A stretch of 28,661 nt of DNA from a virus. The position numbers and the translations under genes were made by a program. The stretch spans positions 1 through 28,661 of the IMG/VR virus record IMGVR_UViG_3300034072_000697; one strand, given 5' to 3'. Every line of letters begins with the position of its first letter. The stretch's first letter is position 1. The notes below the pieces were generated by a model, which was not told the DNA's origin, did no database searches, and was given only the letters and a program-made list of their open reading frames with translations. Below are positions 12,880 through 23,400 of this stretch, piece after piece.

Positions 12880-15299
12880 GATGTTGCTAATTCTCCTGTT
12901 AATATATAATTTTCTCCACTTTTCTTAATTAAAGAACATTTAGAGTTAGTTTTTAAATAAAAACCTTGTGGTGCATTTACGGTAGTTCCGCTACCTTGTA
13001 TAAATGTTGCTATGAAAGAACCTTCTACAATTGCTACAAGATTAAAGCCTGCCTCTAATCCAGTAGGGATTGTAATCGTACACGTATTGGTTATAATTAA
13101 TACGGCTGAATTATGGCTGTTATCTAATGTAATATTTCCTGTTACTATAATTGGTTTAGTTGGTAATATTTTGTCTGTTCCTAATAAGAAACCAGTTGCT
13201 TTTACGTTTCCATTTATATCTAATTTTTCTGATGGTGAATCTTTTCCTATTCCTACACTAGTTCCATCCTCAAAAATTTGAGAGTCACTAATTTTTCCAT
13301 TTTCTGAGAATTTAGTAAGATAGTTAATAGTACCAGTCCCTGTTACTGGGTTTGTTAAAACATCTTGTTTCCCATCAAATTTATCTTGTAGTAATATTCC
13401 ATCAATATAAGTTTTTGTAAAACCATTTGTTTGGTATCCACTACCTTCTATTAATTTAGAATAATCTGATGCTTCATTAAAAATAGTATTTATAAAATCT
13501 ACATTTCTAATTGAATCATTTACAGTAATATTTTTAAATTCACTAAATCCATTCATTTTAACAAATTGAATGTATTTTCCACCACTGTTAGGAAATTTTA
13601 AATCTTTAATTATTGATAAATTTTCAATAATACATTCTGACAAAGTGTTTCCACGAAAATTAGGGTCATTAGGATTTGTACCCTCTGGATTTACAATGTT
13701 TCCAAAATCAATATTCTGTATTTTTCCTTTAAATAATCTACTACTATGTATTTCAGATGAGTAAGAAGTTGTTGGATATATTCTCAATTTACATAAAGTA
13801 ATTTCAGAGGCATCATCTAATTGATTTGCATATATTCTACTATGTCCTGCTAGAATGTTATTATCAATTTTTGATCTCTGAGTAACTTGATTATTGTAAA
13901 TATTAGACTCTCTATCTAATGTATTTCTATTAATAGTTGAGGAATATGATAAGTGATGGTCACTTATTTTTGAACCATTCTTAATAGTATTATTATTGAT
14001 TGAACAATTGTTAATTAATTCATTTCCCTGAATAGATTTTATATTACCATCTACTTCTTCCCCCTCTTCTACAAAGATATTATAAGATATTGTACTATTA
14101 TTATCTAAGGCGTTTCCTTTAATAATAGAATATTTATCATTAACAATTATGTTATTATCATTATTGGTATAGATTCTAGAGTTATATTTCAAATTATTAT
14201 AACTTATTTCAAAATAATATTTATTTAAACTAATATATGAATTGTCTAAGTTATTATAAAATATTCCCCCATAAGTTTTTAAAAAATTATTAGTAACATA
14301 AGATGTTTTAAGTGTATTTCCTTCAATATTTACATTTAAAAAACTATTTCTAATAATTGTAGATTTTTTTAAAATATGGTTATTTTTAAATGAAATTAAA
14401 TTGTGATTACAATTAAAGACTAATGATTCATTAATAGTATTGCTTGATGTATTACTTATACCCCATTGAAACAACGATATTCCATTTACATAATAAACAT
14501 TAACAGAATTAACTAAAGGAAATAGACTAAAAAGAGTGTTATAAGAAAGCTCATATACATTTCCAAAATCATCTGCTCTAAAATTAATATAGTCATTTTC
14601 AATATCATATTTAATTCTATCAAATTGAATATTATAAAGATTTTCATTATTATTAGGAGTTATTAATTGCCAATCTGTTTCAGATAAATGATTTTCTACT
14701 TTTACTTGAACAAGACTTCCAACCTTACTTCCAATATTATTTCCAATACTCCCACTTATATTCTCCCAAAACAAATTACCCCAAATAACTTTATCGCCAA
14801 TATTATAACTTAATGAATCAATCATTCCATTAGTAAATAACTCTCCTTTCCAAATACCTAAATTATCATCTGAATTGTTGTATTTTGGTGTGTAAAATTC
14901 ACCTACACCTTCTGATTCTAAAGTGTTGTTAGTAATTGCTTTAAGATAAATAGCTTTAATTAAGTGCTGTGAAATACACCATGATTCAACTCCTGTAATT
15001 TTATAAAGCCTATTTGGCTCTAATTTATTTTCAGAAATTAAAACATCTAATTGTGTTTTTGTTACTTCTATTGTATCTAGTAACTCATTAATTTCAATTT
15101 TAGAATAAGTTTCATTTTTTGTATAATAATTATTTGAATTAAATACTGGAATAGATTCTAATTTTAAATTTAATTTTTGTATTACTATTTCTACAGAATC
15201 ATTTGTATTTATTCCAGAGAATATAAGGCTTGTTCCTTCATAAAATACACATGAAGAGTCTAATATTTGTGGACATTTATCTGTTGTACAATGTTTCAT
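12876..15299 (-). CDS. Large beta-helical tail fibre
   Basis: An 807-residue fibre. The N-terminus (CTTDKCPQILDSSCVFYEG, INTNDSVEIVIQKL) is the Cys-containing attachment segment common in Bacteroidetes phage fibres. Residues ~310-520 are dozens of short Asn/Ile/Ser-rich rungs (NNTIKNGSKIS, STINRNTLDRESNIYNNQV) predicting a long beta-solenoid shaft. Near residue 640 comes DGKQDVLTNPVTGTGTINYL, and near 680 GIGKDSPSEKLDINGNVKA, the conserved linker before exchangeable tips, then a strand-rich C-terminal domain. The last ~150 residues are encoded by DNA richer in GC, so the tip may have been swapped. A promoter-like motif lies 20 nt upstream. It is probably the main receptor-binding or tail-stabilising fibre. 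Confidence 0.8.
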   Translation of the reverse strand: MKHCTTDKCPQILDSSCVFYEGTSLIFSGINTNDSVEIVIQKLNLKLESIPVFNSNNYYTKNETYSKIEINELLDTIEVTKTQLDVLISENKLEPNRLYKITGVESWCISQHLIKAIYLKAITNNTLESEGVGEFYTPKYNNSDDNLGIWKGELFTNGMIDSLSYNIGDKVIWGNLFWENISGSIGNNIGSKVGSLVQVKVENHLSETDWQLITPNNNENLYNIQFDRIKYDIENDYINFRADDFGNVYELSYNTLFSLFPLVNSVNVYYVNGISLFQWGISNTSSNTINESLVFNCNHNLISFKNNHILKKSTIIRNSFLNVNIEGNTLKTSYVTNNFLKTYGGIFYNNLDNSYISLNKYYFEISYNNLKYNSRIYTNNDNNIIVNDKYSIIKGNALDNNSTISYNIFVEEGEEVDGNIKSIQGNELINNCSINNNTIKNGSKISDHHLSYSSTINRNTLDRESNIYNNQVTQRSKIDNNILAGHSRIYANQLDDASEITLCKLRIYPTTSYSSEIHSSRLFKGKIQNIDFGNIVNPEGTNPNDPNFRGNTLSECIIENLSIIKDLKFPNSGGKYIQFVKMNGFSEFKNITVNDSIRNVDFINTIFNEASDYSKLIEGSGYQTNGFTKTYIDGILLQDKFDGKQDVLTNPVTGTGTINYLTKFSENGKISDSQIFEDGTSVGIGKDSPSEKLDINGNVKATGFLLGTDKILPTKPIIVTGNITLDNSHNSAVLIITNTCTITIPTGLEAGFNLVAIVEGSFIATFIQGSGTTVNAPQGFYLKTNSKCSLIKKSGENYILTGELATS

Positions 15300-15318
15300 T
15301 TTTTATTTCTATAGGTTA

Positions 15319-15330
15319 ACAAATTTACAT
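15319..15330 (-). promoter_or_regulatory. Promoter-like motif (ATGTAAATTTGT, minus strand)
   Basis: The minus strand reads ATGTAAATTTGT, containing TAAATTTG (TAnnTTTG). It touches the end of the hairpin at 15329-15371 and lies 20 nt upstream of the tail-fibre start, so it could restart transcription for the tail module. Confidence 0.5.
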
Positions 15331-15371
15331 AATCTATTTGTAATTAAAAAATTAATTACAAAATAGATTAT
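15329..15371 (-). terminator. Long hairpin between the giant-gene block and the tail module
   Basis: Arms 15329-15346 and 15353-15371 pair over 18 bp with one bulged A (ATAATCTATTT / AAATAGATTAT core plus GTAATTA / TAATTAC), loop of about 6 nt. It lies 24 nt after the stop of the 1665-residue gene. On the minus strand only a short T-rich stretch follows, so it may terminate, attenuate or stabilise the 3' end of the giant-gene transcript. Confidence 0.65.
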
Positions 15372-15394
15372 ATAATATAGCATATGAATATCTT

Positions 15395-18300
15395 TTATCT
15401 AACACCATAAGTAGATTGCATTCTAATACCAAGATCTTTTGCTAGTTCTGGATAGAACATTGGTAAATAAGAAGCAGCCTGTGATGATACAGGAAAAGAT
15501 TTCATTAAATATTTAATTGGTTTAGCATCATCTATAATTTCATCATCATTAATAATCATTCCATAATTTTCTAAAGCGAAATCTCTTAAGAATTTAGCAT
15601 AATTATTTAAAATTCCTACAGAAGGAAACACACCTTTTGTAGAAATTAAATTAAATGGTGTCATAGGATTATAAAAATAAGAAACCTCATCTGTCACTTT
15701 ATCTGTAGCTTTTAACATAAATTTATAAACATTTTTTACATTTTCATCTTCATCATCATCTGGAGCCATAGCTTTTGCTACTGTACCAATTGCTAATAAT
15801 GTTGTTAAAATCATTAAATCTAATGCTTGGTTTTTAATATTTTGATTTACAAGTGAAATAAATTCTGATTCTGTCATTTTTAATTCTTTCCCTGTACTAT
15901 TAAAATATTGTTCTTTTTGTTTTTCAAACATTGATCTAACTTGTTCTAACCAAACATCACTATTTCCAGTTACAGCTCCTGTGAGGCTCTTAATAGTCTT
16001 TAATATATCTGGAATAAGCATACTATAAAATGTTCTATATCTACCCCATTCATAAGCTTGATATGCAGCATTATACTTTAATCCTCCTACACGAACATCT
16101 ACCAATCTAGGAATCCAGTTTTTAAATACCATTAAAGAAGAACCATATACATTCATGTTAATCAATCTTCTATTTTCTTCTGTTAAAGAACCTAATGCAT
16201 CAGAAGTAAACTGTTGTATGATTCTTCTTTGTTCTATTATAGAATCAGATTTTCTTTCTATACCAGGTATTTCTAATGTGCCATTTTCTGATAGTTTAGA
16301 GACATTTAATAATCCTTTTTCTTCAATTAACTTATTAACATCTTCTTCAAATTTTTCTTTTCTTTCCTTTCTCTGCTCTGCATTACCAGCATAAAAATCT
16401 TTGTACTCATCTGTACTTCTTAAATATTCTCTAACATTTTTTACCTGTCCATCTACAACAATCATATTCTTTATAAACGTAAAAGCATTCATATATTGAA
16501 TCATTTCATCTCCTTTTCTAAGACCAACCATAAGAAAATCTTGTATCCCTTCTGGAGTTAATTTCATAAGAGATAATTTCTTTTTAGCTTCTTTGTTATA
16601 ATTATCTACAAATGGAGCAAAATAATCTACAGCAGCTAATATTTTACCAGCATTTTCATCTCCTTGTAATTTTTCCCAAAGAAATTTAGCTTGTGTTTTT
16701 AAATAGTCATCTTTAGTAAAATATTTACCAGCATTAATCATTGCATTAGCTGTACCACCAAACATGTTAGAAATAGAAGAAAGAGCATTTAGTCCTAACG
16801 CCTGTAACTGGAAAGCTCTATTCATTTGATCTAATGTTTTATTTACTGTTAAATATCTAGATTCCATAGCTTCAGGAAATATTTTCATTCCTAATTTATC
16901 ATTAAATTTTTTACCAAATCCAGATATTTTACCAATTATTATGTCAAATTCAGAATCATTAATATATTTTTGTTGATAAATAATAGACTTCATGAATGAT
17001 TCATAAAGTTTTGTATTTTCTAAATTATTATTATTAAAATCAAATCCTTCTCCCTTTTTTATAACGTTTCCAAACATAGAAGTCATTATAGATTGTTTAT
17101 TTTGTTCTGCCCTTAACAATAATCTAGCTTGTTCTTCTATTTGAGAAAGATTTTTATATTTAATTGCAAATTCATTATATAAAAACATTGTAGAAAATAA
17201 ATCTGTAGAATATTTTCCATCTAATTGATTTACAAAATGAATAGGAATAGTATCAATTACTTTTCCTGTAATAGGATCTATCTGTCCATAAGCAGTTTCA
17301 TTTTCATCTACAGAAATATTTCTTAAAAACTGATCTAGAGAACCTTGTGGTTTTCCATCTAATATTACTCCTTCTAAAAATCCTTTTCTTATCCAAGGAA
17401 GAAATGTTCTAGCTGATTTACCTGTTAAATATCCTATTTCTTTATATAACTTATTTTTTTCTACAATATAATTATAAAAATCTATAGCTGGTTGATTTAC
17501 ATAATTTCCAGAAGAATCTTTTTCATGTAATGTTTTCCATTCCTGAGATTCCCATTTCTCCGTTGGTATTTTTATAAATTGCTCTTGTAACCAACCTTTA
17601 GATGTAGATGTAGAAACATCATATTTATCTTTAATCTTGGCTATTTTTCTATTGATTTCTGCTTTTACATGCTCCTCAGAACCAACAACAGGATAGTTTA
17701 AAGCTGCGTCTATTTCTCTTTCTTCTTGTTCTTTTATTTTTTTAATAACTTCGACTTTGTCCACATTATCTAATATCCATCTAAAATCTTTTTTAGCAAC
17801 TGCAGTTTTTAATTCTTTATAAAAATTAGAATCGTATTGATTAATCAGCTCATTTTTGTCATTCTTTATTATCATTTTAAAATAATCTTTTGTAGATAAT
17901 CCTTTTGACCTAGCCCAATTAATATATTTTTCTTTAAGTTCTTCTAATTTTTTTACTTCATCGCTCACTTCGAAATTAGAAATTGCTGTTGCTTCATTAG
18001 CTAATGTAAATAATCTTTGTAAATTCTCTAATTGAATTGTAGCAGCATTACCAAACCATCTAGTAATACCTTTTACAACTTTTTCTGCTGTGTAACTAGC
18101 TCCTACAAACTTTTTACCAAATTCTTTATCTATAGATTCTAGTTGATCCAGATAATCCTGTACATCTTCTATCGTATCTCTTAATTTTGATTTTATTTCA
18201 TTAAATTCAGGATTAGTTTCATTTAATAAATACTTTAATTGCCTTATACCTAAATATGGTTGTAGAGCTTCCATGTGCACTCTAATCATTCCAGCAAACT

Positions 18301-20392
18301 CATTAATTGTTTCTTTTTCTAATTCTTCTTTAGATTTATCTTTTATATTATCATTGTATTTTTTAATAAAATTACTAACTTGTTTATTTAGCACCTTTCC
18401 TTGATTAATTAAAGGGATAATATCTTTTTTTATTTCTAAGTGTCTAATAGCCTTATATAAAGAGTTTAGTTGTTCATTTTTTAAAGGTCTATCTTGTGGA
18501 GATACTTTTTCATTAGATATTTTAGAATAAACACTATTCATTTTATCTAATAAATTATCAATTTTTTCATCCCCTGTTCTTTCTTTAAATCCTACATATA
18601 GTAAATAATCTTCATTAATATTATCAACATTTACAGAACCTATTTTAATTCCTCTTAATTTAGGAAGATTTTGTCCCTGATAATCAGCATCTGTGTACAT
18701 AGCAAGAATAGGTATCATTCTTGTTTGCTTAAAATCTTCTTCTTTTACTCCATAATTCTTAGTAAGAATACCTCTATATTTTTCCATTTGAAGATTCCAA
18801 GCTTTAACTTTATACCAAGGAACATCTTCATATTTATCAGTATTTATGTCTATAAATTTCCAGTCAATAATACTAACTTTACCAGAAGGTTCTACAATTA
18901 ATAAATCCACTGTACCAGCAGTTTCTTTACCATCATATATTTTTGTTTCTTTTAAGAACTTACTTCCTTCAGGAAAAGATAATAATCTATCTCTTAAATT
19001 TTCTTTTAATGTAGCATACACATCTTTATCTACCTGTGATAAAGTAGATAAATATTGATCATCATCTTCTAAAAAATCTTCTCTCAGTAATCCTGTATCA
19101 GAATCTACAAATGTATCAAATGCTTTTTCAAAATGATAATGTCCTTTTGTTCCTTCTTCTGCTTTTAATTCTGCTAGTCTTTTTTGATATTCTGTTTGTT
19201 CATTACCAAATATTTTTAAATACCAATCACTTACAAAATCTGTAACTCTATATTTAATTTTTTTATCACCTATAAAATAACTTTGTCTTGGATCTCCATC
19301 ATCATTTACACCATCATCTTCTTTTGTTATTTGATTATCTAAATCTTTTAATTTATTAAATACTTTATCTTGTTCATTTAATTGGAAATAATCTTCTAAA
19401 GATTTAATATCATTTACAGTGCCAAAATCTTCTCCAGATACAATCATTTCTGCAAATTGTGTAAGACTATCTACACCATCCATCTGTGGTTTATTAAATA
19501 GTTCTTTTAAGAATTTTACAATTTTATCCCACCAAGTTTGTGCTTTTATGCTGGAAACTTTATCTACTAGTAATTTACCAATAGCTTCTTTTTTTAATTT
19601 TCTTATATCTGGTTTACCATCTTTTTGATAATATGGATTTTTACCATATTGTTCTAATACATCTTTATAAATTTCCTCTCCATTTATATCTTTCAACATT
19701 TGTTCAAATAATTTTGGATTAGTTTGTTCTATAATCTCTACAGCAAAGTGCATAGCTTCTTCTGGAAGAGCTACAGATTCTTTTCCTTCAACCACTTGAA
19801 TAAGTTTACTCATCATTCGAGCAATACCATTAGCATCTATAACTTTTCCATTTACAACAATTTTATCAACCTTTTGATAATCTACACCAATCTGTTTAAT
19901 AAATTCTTTTACAAATTTTAACATTTTTGGAGAGACAGGTTTTAAATTTTCATCTGATAATTGTAATAAAGGATCTTCATAAACTACTTCTTTTTCTTCA
20001 TCCAGATATGTATTAGATTCTTCTGCAAGTTTTCTAAATTCTTCTTGTAATAATTCTTCTTGTATTTTATCTTCTAATTCTATATATTTTTTTTCTTCAT
20101 TAGAATTAATTAATTCTAATTGTGAATTAGTAGGAACAATTCTTACAACTCCTCTTCCTTTATAAAAAGAAGAATAGGCAATTCTTCCAATTGCCTTTTC
20201 TCCATCGTTTATAAATTTATTAATTTGTGCAGCTATTCCTTTTGCAAATCTAATTGATGTGTATTGATTTAAATCTTTGTTAGGATTATCACTTATTTCA
20301 ATAATTCCACTTTTTTCATCATAAGAATAATCTGGATTATTTTTAATAGCTCTATTTACTGCGTTATCTATTCCAATTTTACAAAAATCCAT
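15395..20392 (-). CDS. Giant multidomain virion-associated protein with PD-(D/E)XK nuclease domain
   Basis: A 1665-residue protein, one of the giant proteins typical of crAss-like phages. Residues ~385-550 hold a RecB/Cas4-type PD-(D/E)XK nuclease: EEGTKGHYHFE (His 420), Glu 482, GTVDLLIV (Asp 496), IIDWKF (Asp 510, Lys 512) and the LQMEKYRG helix (Gln 535, Tyr 539). Around residues 209-225, LPEEAMHFAVEII resembles a degenerate zincin site. Long helical stretches follow, and residues ~1520-1543 (LMILTTLLAIGTVAKAMA) could cross a membrane. The gene starts 15 nt after the polymerase stop, so both are made together and probably packaged and ejected together. The nuclease could trim or protect phage DNA or attack host DNA. 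Packaging is inference from family knowledge. Confidence 0.75.
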   Translation of the reverse strand: MDFCKIGIDNAVNRAIKNNPDYSYDEKSGIIEISDNPNKDLNQYTSIRFAKGIAAQINKFINDGEKAIGRIAYSSFYKGRGVVRIVPTNSQLELINSNEEKKYIELEDKIQEELLQEEFRKLAEESNTYLDEEKEVVYEDPLLQLSDENLKPVSPKMLKFVKEFIKQIGVDYQKVDKIVVNGKVIDANGIARMMSKLIQVVEGKESVALPEEAMHFAVEIIEQTNPKLFEQMLKDINGEEIYKDVLEQYGKNPYYQKDGKPDIRKLKKEAIGKLLVDKVSSIKAQTWWDKIVKFLKELFNKPQMDGVDSLTQFAEMIVSGEDFGTVNDIKSLEDYFQLNEQDKVFNKLKDLDNQITKEDDGVNDDGDPRQSYFIGDKKIKYRVTDFVSDWYLKIFGNEQTEYQKRLAELKAEEGTKGHYHFEKAFDTFVDSDTGLLREDFLEDDDQYLSTLSQVDKDVYATLKENLRDRLLSFPEGSKFLKETKIYDGKETAGTVDLLIVEPSGKVSIIDWKFIDINTDKYEDVPWYKVKAWNLQMEKYRGILTKNYGVKEEDFKQTRMIPILAMYTDADYQGQNLPKLRGIKIGSVNVDNINEDYLLYVGFKERTGDEKIDNLLDKMNSVYSKISNEKVSPQDRPLKNEQLNSLYKAIRHLEIKKDIIPLINQGKVLNKQVSNFIKKYNDNIKDKSKEELEKETINEFAGMIRVHMEALQPYLGIRQLKYLLNETNPEFNEIKSKLRDTIEDVQDYLDQLESIDKEFGKKFVGASYTAEKVVKGITRWFGNAATIQLENLQRLFTLANEATAISNFEVSDEVKKLEELKEKYINWARSKGLSTKDYFKMIIKNDKNELINQYDSNFYKELKTAVAKKDFRWILDNVDKVEVIKKIKEQEEREIDAALNYPVVGSEEHVKAEINRKIAKIKDKYDVSTSTSKGWLQEQFIKIPTEKWESQEWKTLHEKDSSGNYVNQPAIDFYNYIVEKNKLYKEIGYLTGKSARTFLPWIRKGFLEGVILDGKPQGSLDQFLRNISVDENETAYGQIDPITGKVIDTIPIHFVNQLDGKYSTDLFSTMFLYNEFAIKYKNLSQIEEQARLLLRAEQNKQSIMTSMFGNVIKKGEGFDFNNNNLENTKLYESFMKSIIYQQKYINDSEFDIIIGKISGFGKKFNDKLGMKIFPEAMESRYLTVNKTLDQMNRAFQLQALGLNALSSISNMFGGTANAMINAGKYFTKDDYLKTQAKFLWEKLQGDENAGKILAAVDYFAPFVDNYNKEAKKKLSLMKLTPEGIQDFLMVGLRKGDEMIQYMNAFTFIKNMIVVDGQVKNVREYLRSTDEYKDFYAGNAEQRKERKEKFEEDVNKLIEEKGLLNVSKLSENGTLEIPGIERKSDSIIEQRRIIQQFTSDALGSLTEENRRLINMNVYGSSLMVFKNWIPRLVDVRVGGLKYNAAYQAYEWGRYRTFYSMLIPDILKTIKSLTGAVTGNSDVWLEQVRSMFEKQKEQYFNSTGKELKMTESEFISLVNQNIKNQALDLMILTTLLAIGTVAKAMAPDDDEDENVKNVYKFMLKATDKVTDEVSYFYNPMTPFNLISTKGVFPSVGILNNYAKFLRDFALENYGMIINDDEIIDDAKPIKYLMKSFPVSSQAASYLPMFYPELAKDLGIRMQSTYGVR

Positions 20393-20407
20393 AGTTTAAT
20401 ATTTATT

Positions 20408-23400
20408 TTAGCATTTAAAATCATCTTGTGATAAATCTGTATTTAGTCCAAGATCTTCTTCTGTTGGTAAAGATAATGAATTTTCTTCATCTTTCAAAGA
20501 ATCAGTAACAATTTCCTTTTTCTTACCAGGATTTTTTATAGCATCTACAATTTCTTCATCTGTTAATTCTCTTGTTTTAATAGAACCATTATCAAATATA
20601 GAACTTACGTTAGAAGAAGGATATTCAGCAGCTCTAAAACTATCTCCATATACATTCATTAGTTTATACACTTGTTCAAATGCTAGTACCTTTCCATCTC
20701 CATTCCATATTTTTAATGGAATTCTTTCTCCAAATTGGTCTACTTCATTTGTATATACTTTCTTGTAATAAAACACGTCATTTAAAGATTGGTCTCCTTT
20801 TTCTTTAGCTTGTTTCCAGTCTTCTGGTCTCATTACTTTTCCAGATAATATATCTATGTACCTTTCTTGTGTGTCTGTATCTCCAAATTCATCAACTACT
20901 CCCACCTTAGTTTTGAACACTCTAGGAACTTTTACAAAATCAGAACTAACTTGTGTAAAATTAAATTTCTCAGAAAGTTTTAGTAATTGTCTTTCATCAG
21001 AATTAAATTTATATTTGCTAAAATCAAATGCAGGAAGCCATAAACCACCACCTTGACTTTCTTTAGCATAAAATATTTTAGCTGGAACAAATACATTTTC
21101 ATTTGTAAAACTATTTCTTTCAAACATTGATTTTGTAAAATTATCCAATCTTGCACCAGGCATTATATTATTTATAATTGGTGTAATAATTTTAGCATAA
21201 TCTTGTACAGGAATAATATTTTTAAAAGAAATAGCAGATTGTGAATTTCCTTGTAATATAGCCACTCTAATTAAATTATTGTAGAATTCATTAAGTTCCG
21301 TATTATAATCTCTTAACTCATTCATTTTAGCAATATAATGATTCTCAGCAAATACATCTCCTTTTAAATTAACTTTTAACTTAACTGTCTTAGCACTATT
21401 TTCTCTATTTCCAGATACCACTTCAAAATCTTGTAGAATTGATATACCTGGATATTTAGATTTCATTAGTTCTAATTGTGTAGCAATATTTGTAGATTCA
21501 TTTAATAATAAATCAGAAATTTCTTTATTTAATGTAGAATGAGATTGAATAATATAATCTAAGAAAGAACTTCTAATTAAATTAGTTATTCTTTCATAAT
21601 CATCATTAGACATAAATGGTTTAGTTGCATATCTTTTCACTGTATCTAATACATAAGCTCTGATTTTTGGTTCATCTAATTTAAAGATAGTTCCCATTGC
21701 TTGTGTAGATTTTGATAGCAAGTTAGTAAGATTACCAATAAAAGTTTCATTTAATACACCATCTATATTAGCAATAATATTTCTTTCTCTTACTTTTTTA
21801 GTAAGTAATTCTTTTTTATATAAAGAATCTACACCTGTTAATCTAGTAGTGTCATAGTTTGTCGCTTGTGTAAACTCAAACAATTGGTCTGCTAATATTT
21901 TATATTTAATAAATTCATCTAATATTTTTTGCTGTTCTGCATTTTTTGTAGGTCTTAATTTACCATTTTTATAATAGTCTGCAATATTTTGTTCTAATCC
22001 TTCTGGAGATATTTTTACATATTTTATATCTTTTTCATTAGCAGGAAATAATTCTTTTACTTTTTTAATGTTATTTTCATTTACTACAGATTTAGTTCCT
22101 TCTTTATCTAATAATTTTAAATACTCTTCTATAATTGGTTGATTTAAGAAATACACCCCTTTATTACCAGCACCTACAGCTTCTAATAACATAAATGTAG
22201 AAATAACAATATCACTCTTAATAATCTTAGAAATGAATGGATTTGCTGCAATATCTACAAACGCTGTAGCATATCCAGAGAACCTATCAGATAGATACTG
22301 TGTTCCATCTGCTGTTTTTAATCCAGATAAAGAAACTACCTTTTGTCCATTCTCTAATACCATTGTATTATGTGGAAGAGCAATATCTAAGTTTTTAACA
22401 AAATCTTGTTCTCTTTTTCCTAACAAAGAAATTCTATTAGGATCTAGATACACTTTAGATTTTTGTCTTAATGATAATCCTGTAATATTTACAGCAGCAA
22501 TACCAACCCATGCTTTTCCTACGATAAATGCATGTCTTAGATTAGACATATAGTTTCTATTTAATAATCTTCCTTTTATTGCAGATTCATTATCGTTTCT
22601 TAATTTATCTAGGTTTTTAGAAACATCTTCTAATCCTCCATCATCTACAGGAGAAAGAATTTTTTCAATAGGTTGTAGCTCGAATAATCTTTCTAATGCT
22701 TCGTAATATCTATTTTCTAAAGCACTCTTATACATTCTATTTACATAATCTTCTTTTCTCTTATTGTAATATTCTTCTTCAGTTATTTTTTTTAACTGAT
22801 TTTCCAAATAATCTCTTACATCCATAGGAGAAGAAAATTTATCTCTAAAAGACATAATATAATCTCCATGTTTAGAAAGAAGATCTTTTGGATCATCTAA
22901 ATTATATAAAACAATATCAATTGCTTCTAACAATTCTGATTTATTAGAAATCTTTTTATCAAAACCTTTTTCAAAAACTTCTGCATAAAACTGTTTTGTT
23001 TCTTCTTCTGAACCTTTGTATTCAATAATTCTAGGATTACCACTATTATCTACATAAATTGATTTTAAATAAATGTTCAATTTATCAATATCAAAGTCAG
23101 ATCCAGATTTTTTTGTAATCTCTGTAGGTACAATCACTGCATGTCCCATATACTGAGGAAGAAAAGCTTTCACTTTAAATCTTTCAATAGAAGAAAGTGC
23201 TTGTGTAGGAATACGGAATGCCATTCCAGATAATATTCTTTGTCCTTCTTTTGAATTATTTAGATAGTTGATAATATCTTCATCAGAAGCATTTTTTAAT
23301 TTTCCTTTCTTTAGTTTATTTTTGAACCAATTAGGTAACATGATTTCACACCAAGGTTGTTCTTTAGTGTAGAACTTCAGCGTATTATCTGTAAGAACAG

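Noticed and set aside
13900-14400. DNA repeat array or CRISPR-like array in the fibre gene
   Set aside because: The repetition is in short Asn/Ile/Ser protein rungs with variable DNA, as expected for a beta-solenoid, with no fixed repeat and spacer pattern.
15300-15394. A small gene or RNA between the giant-gene block and the fibre
   Set aside because: The spacer is only about 95 nt and is filled by the hairpin and promoter-like motif.
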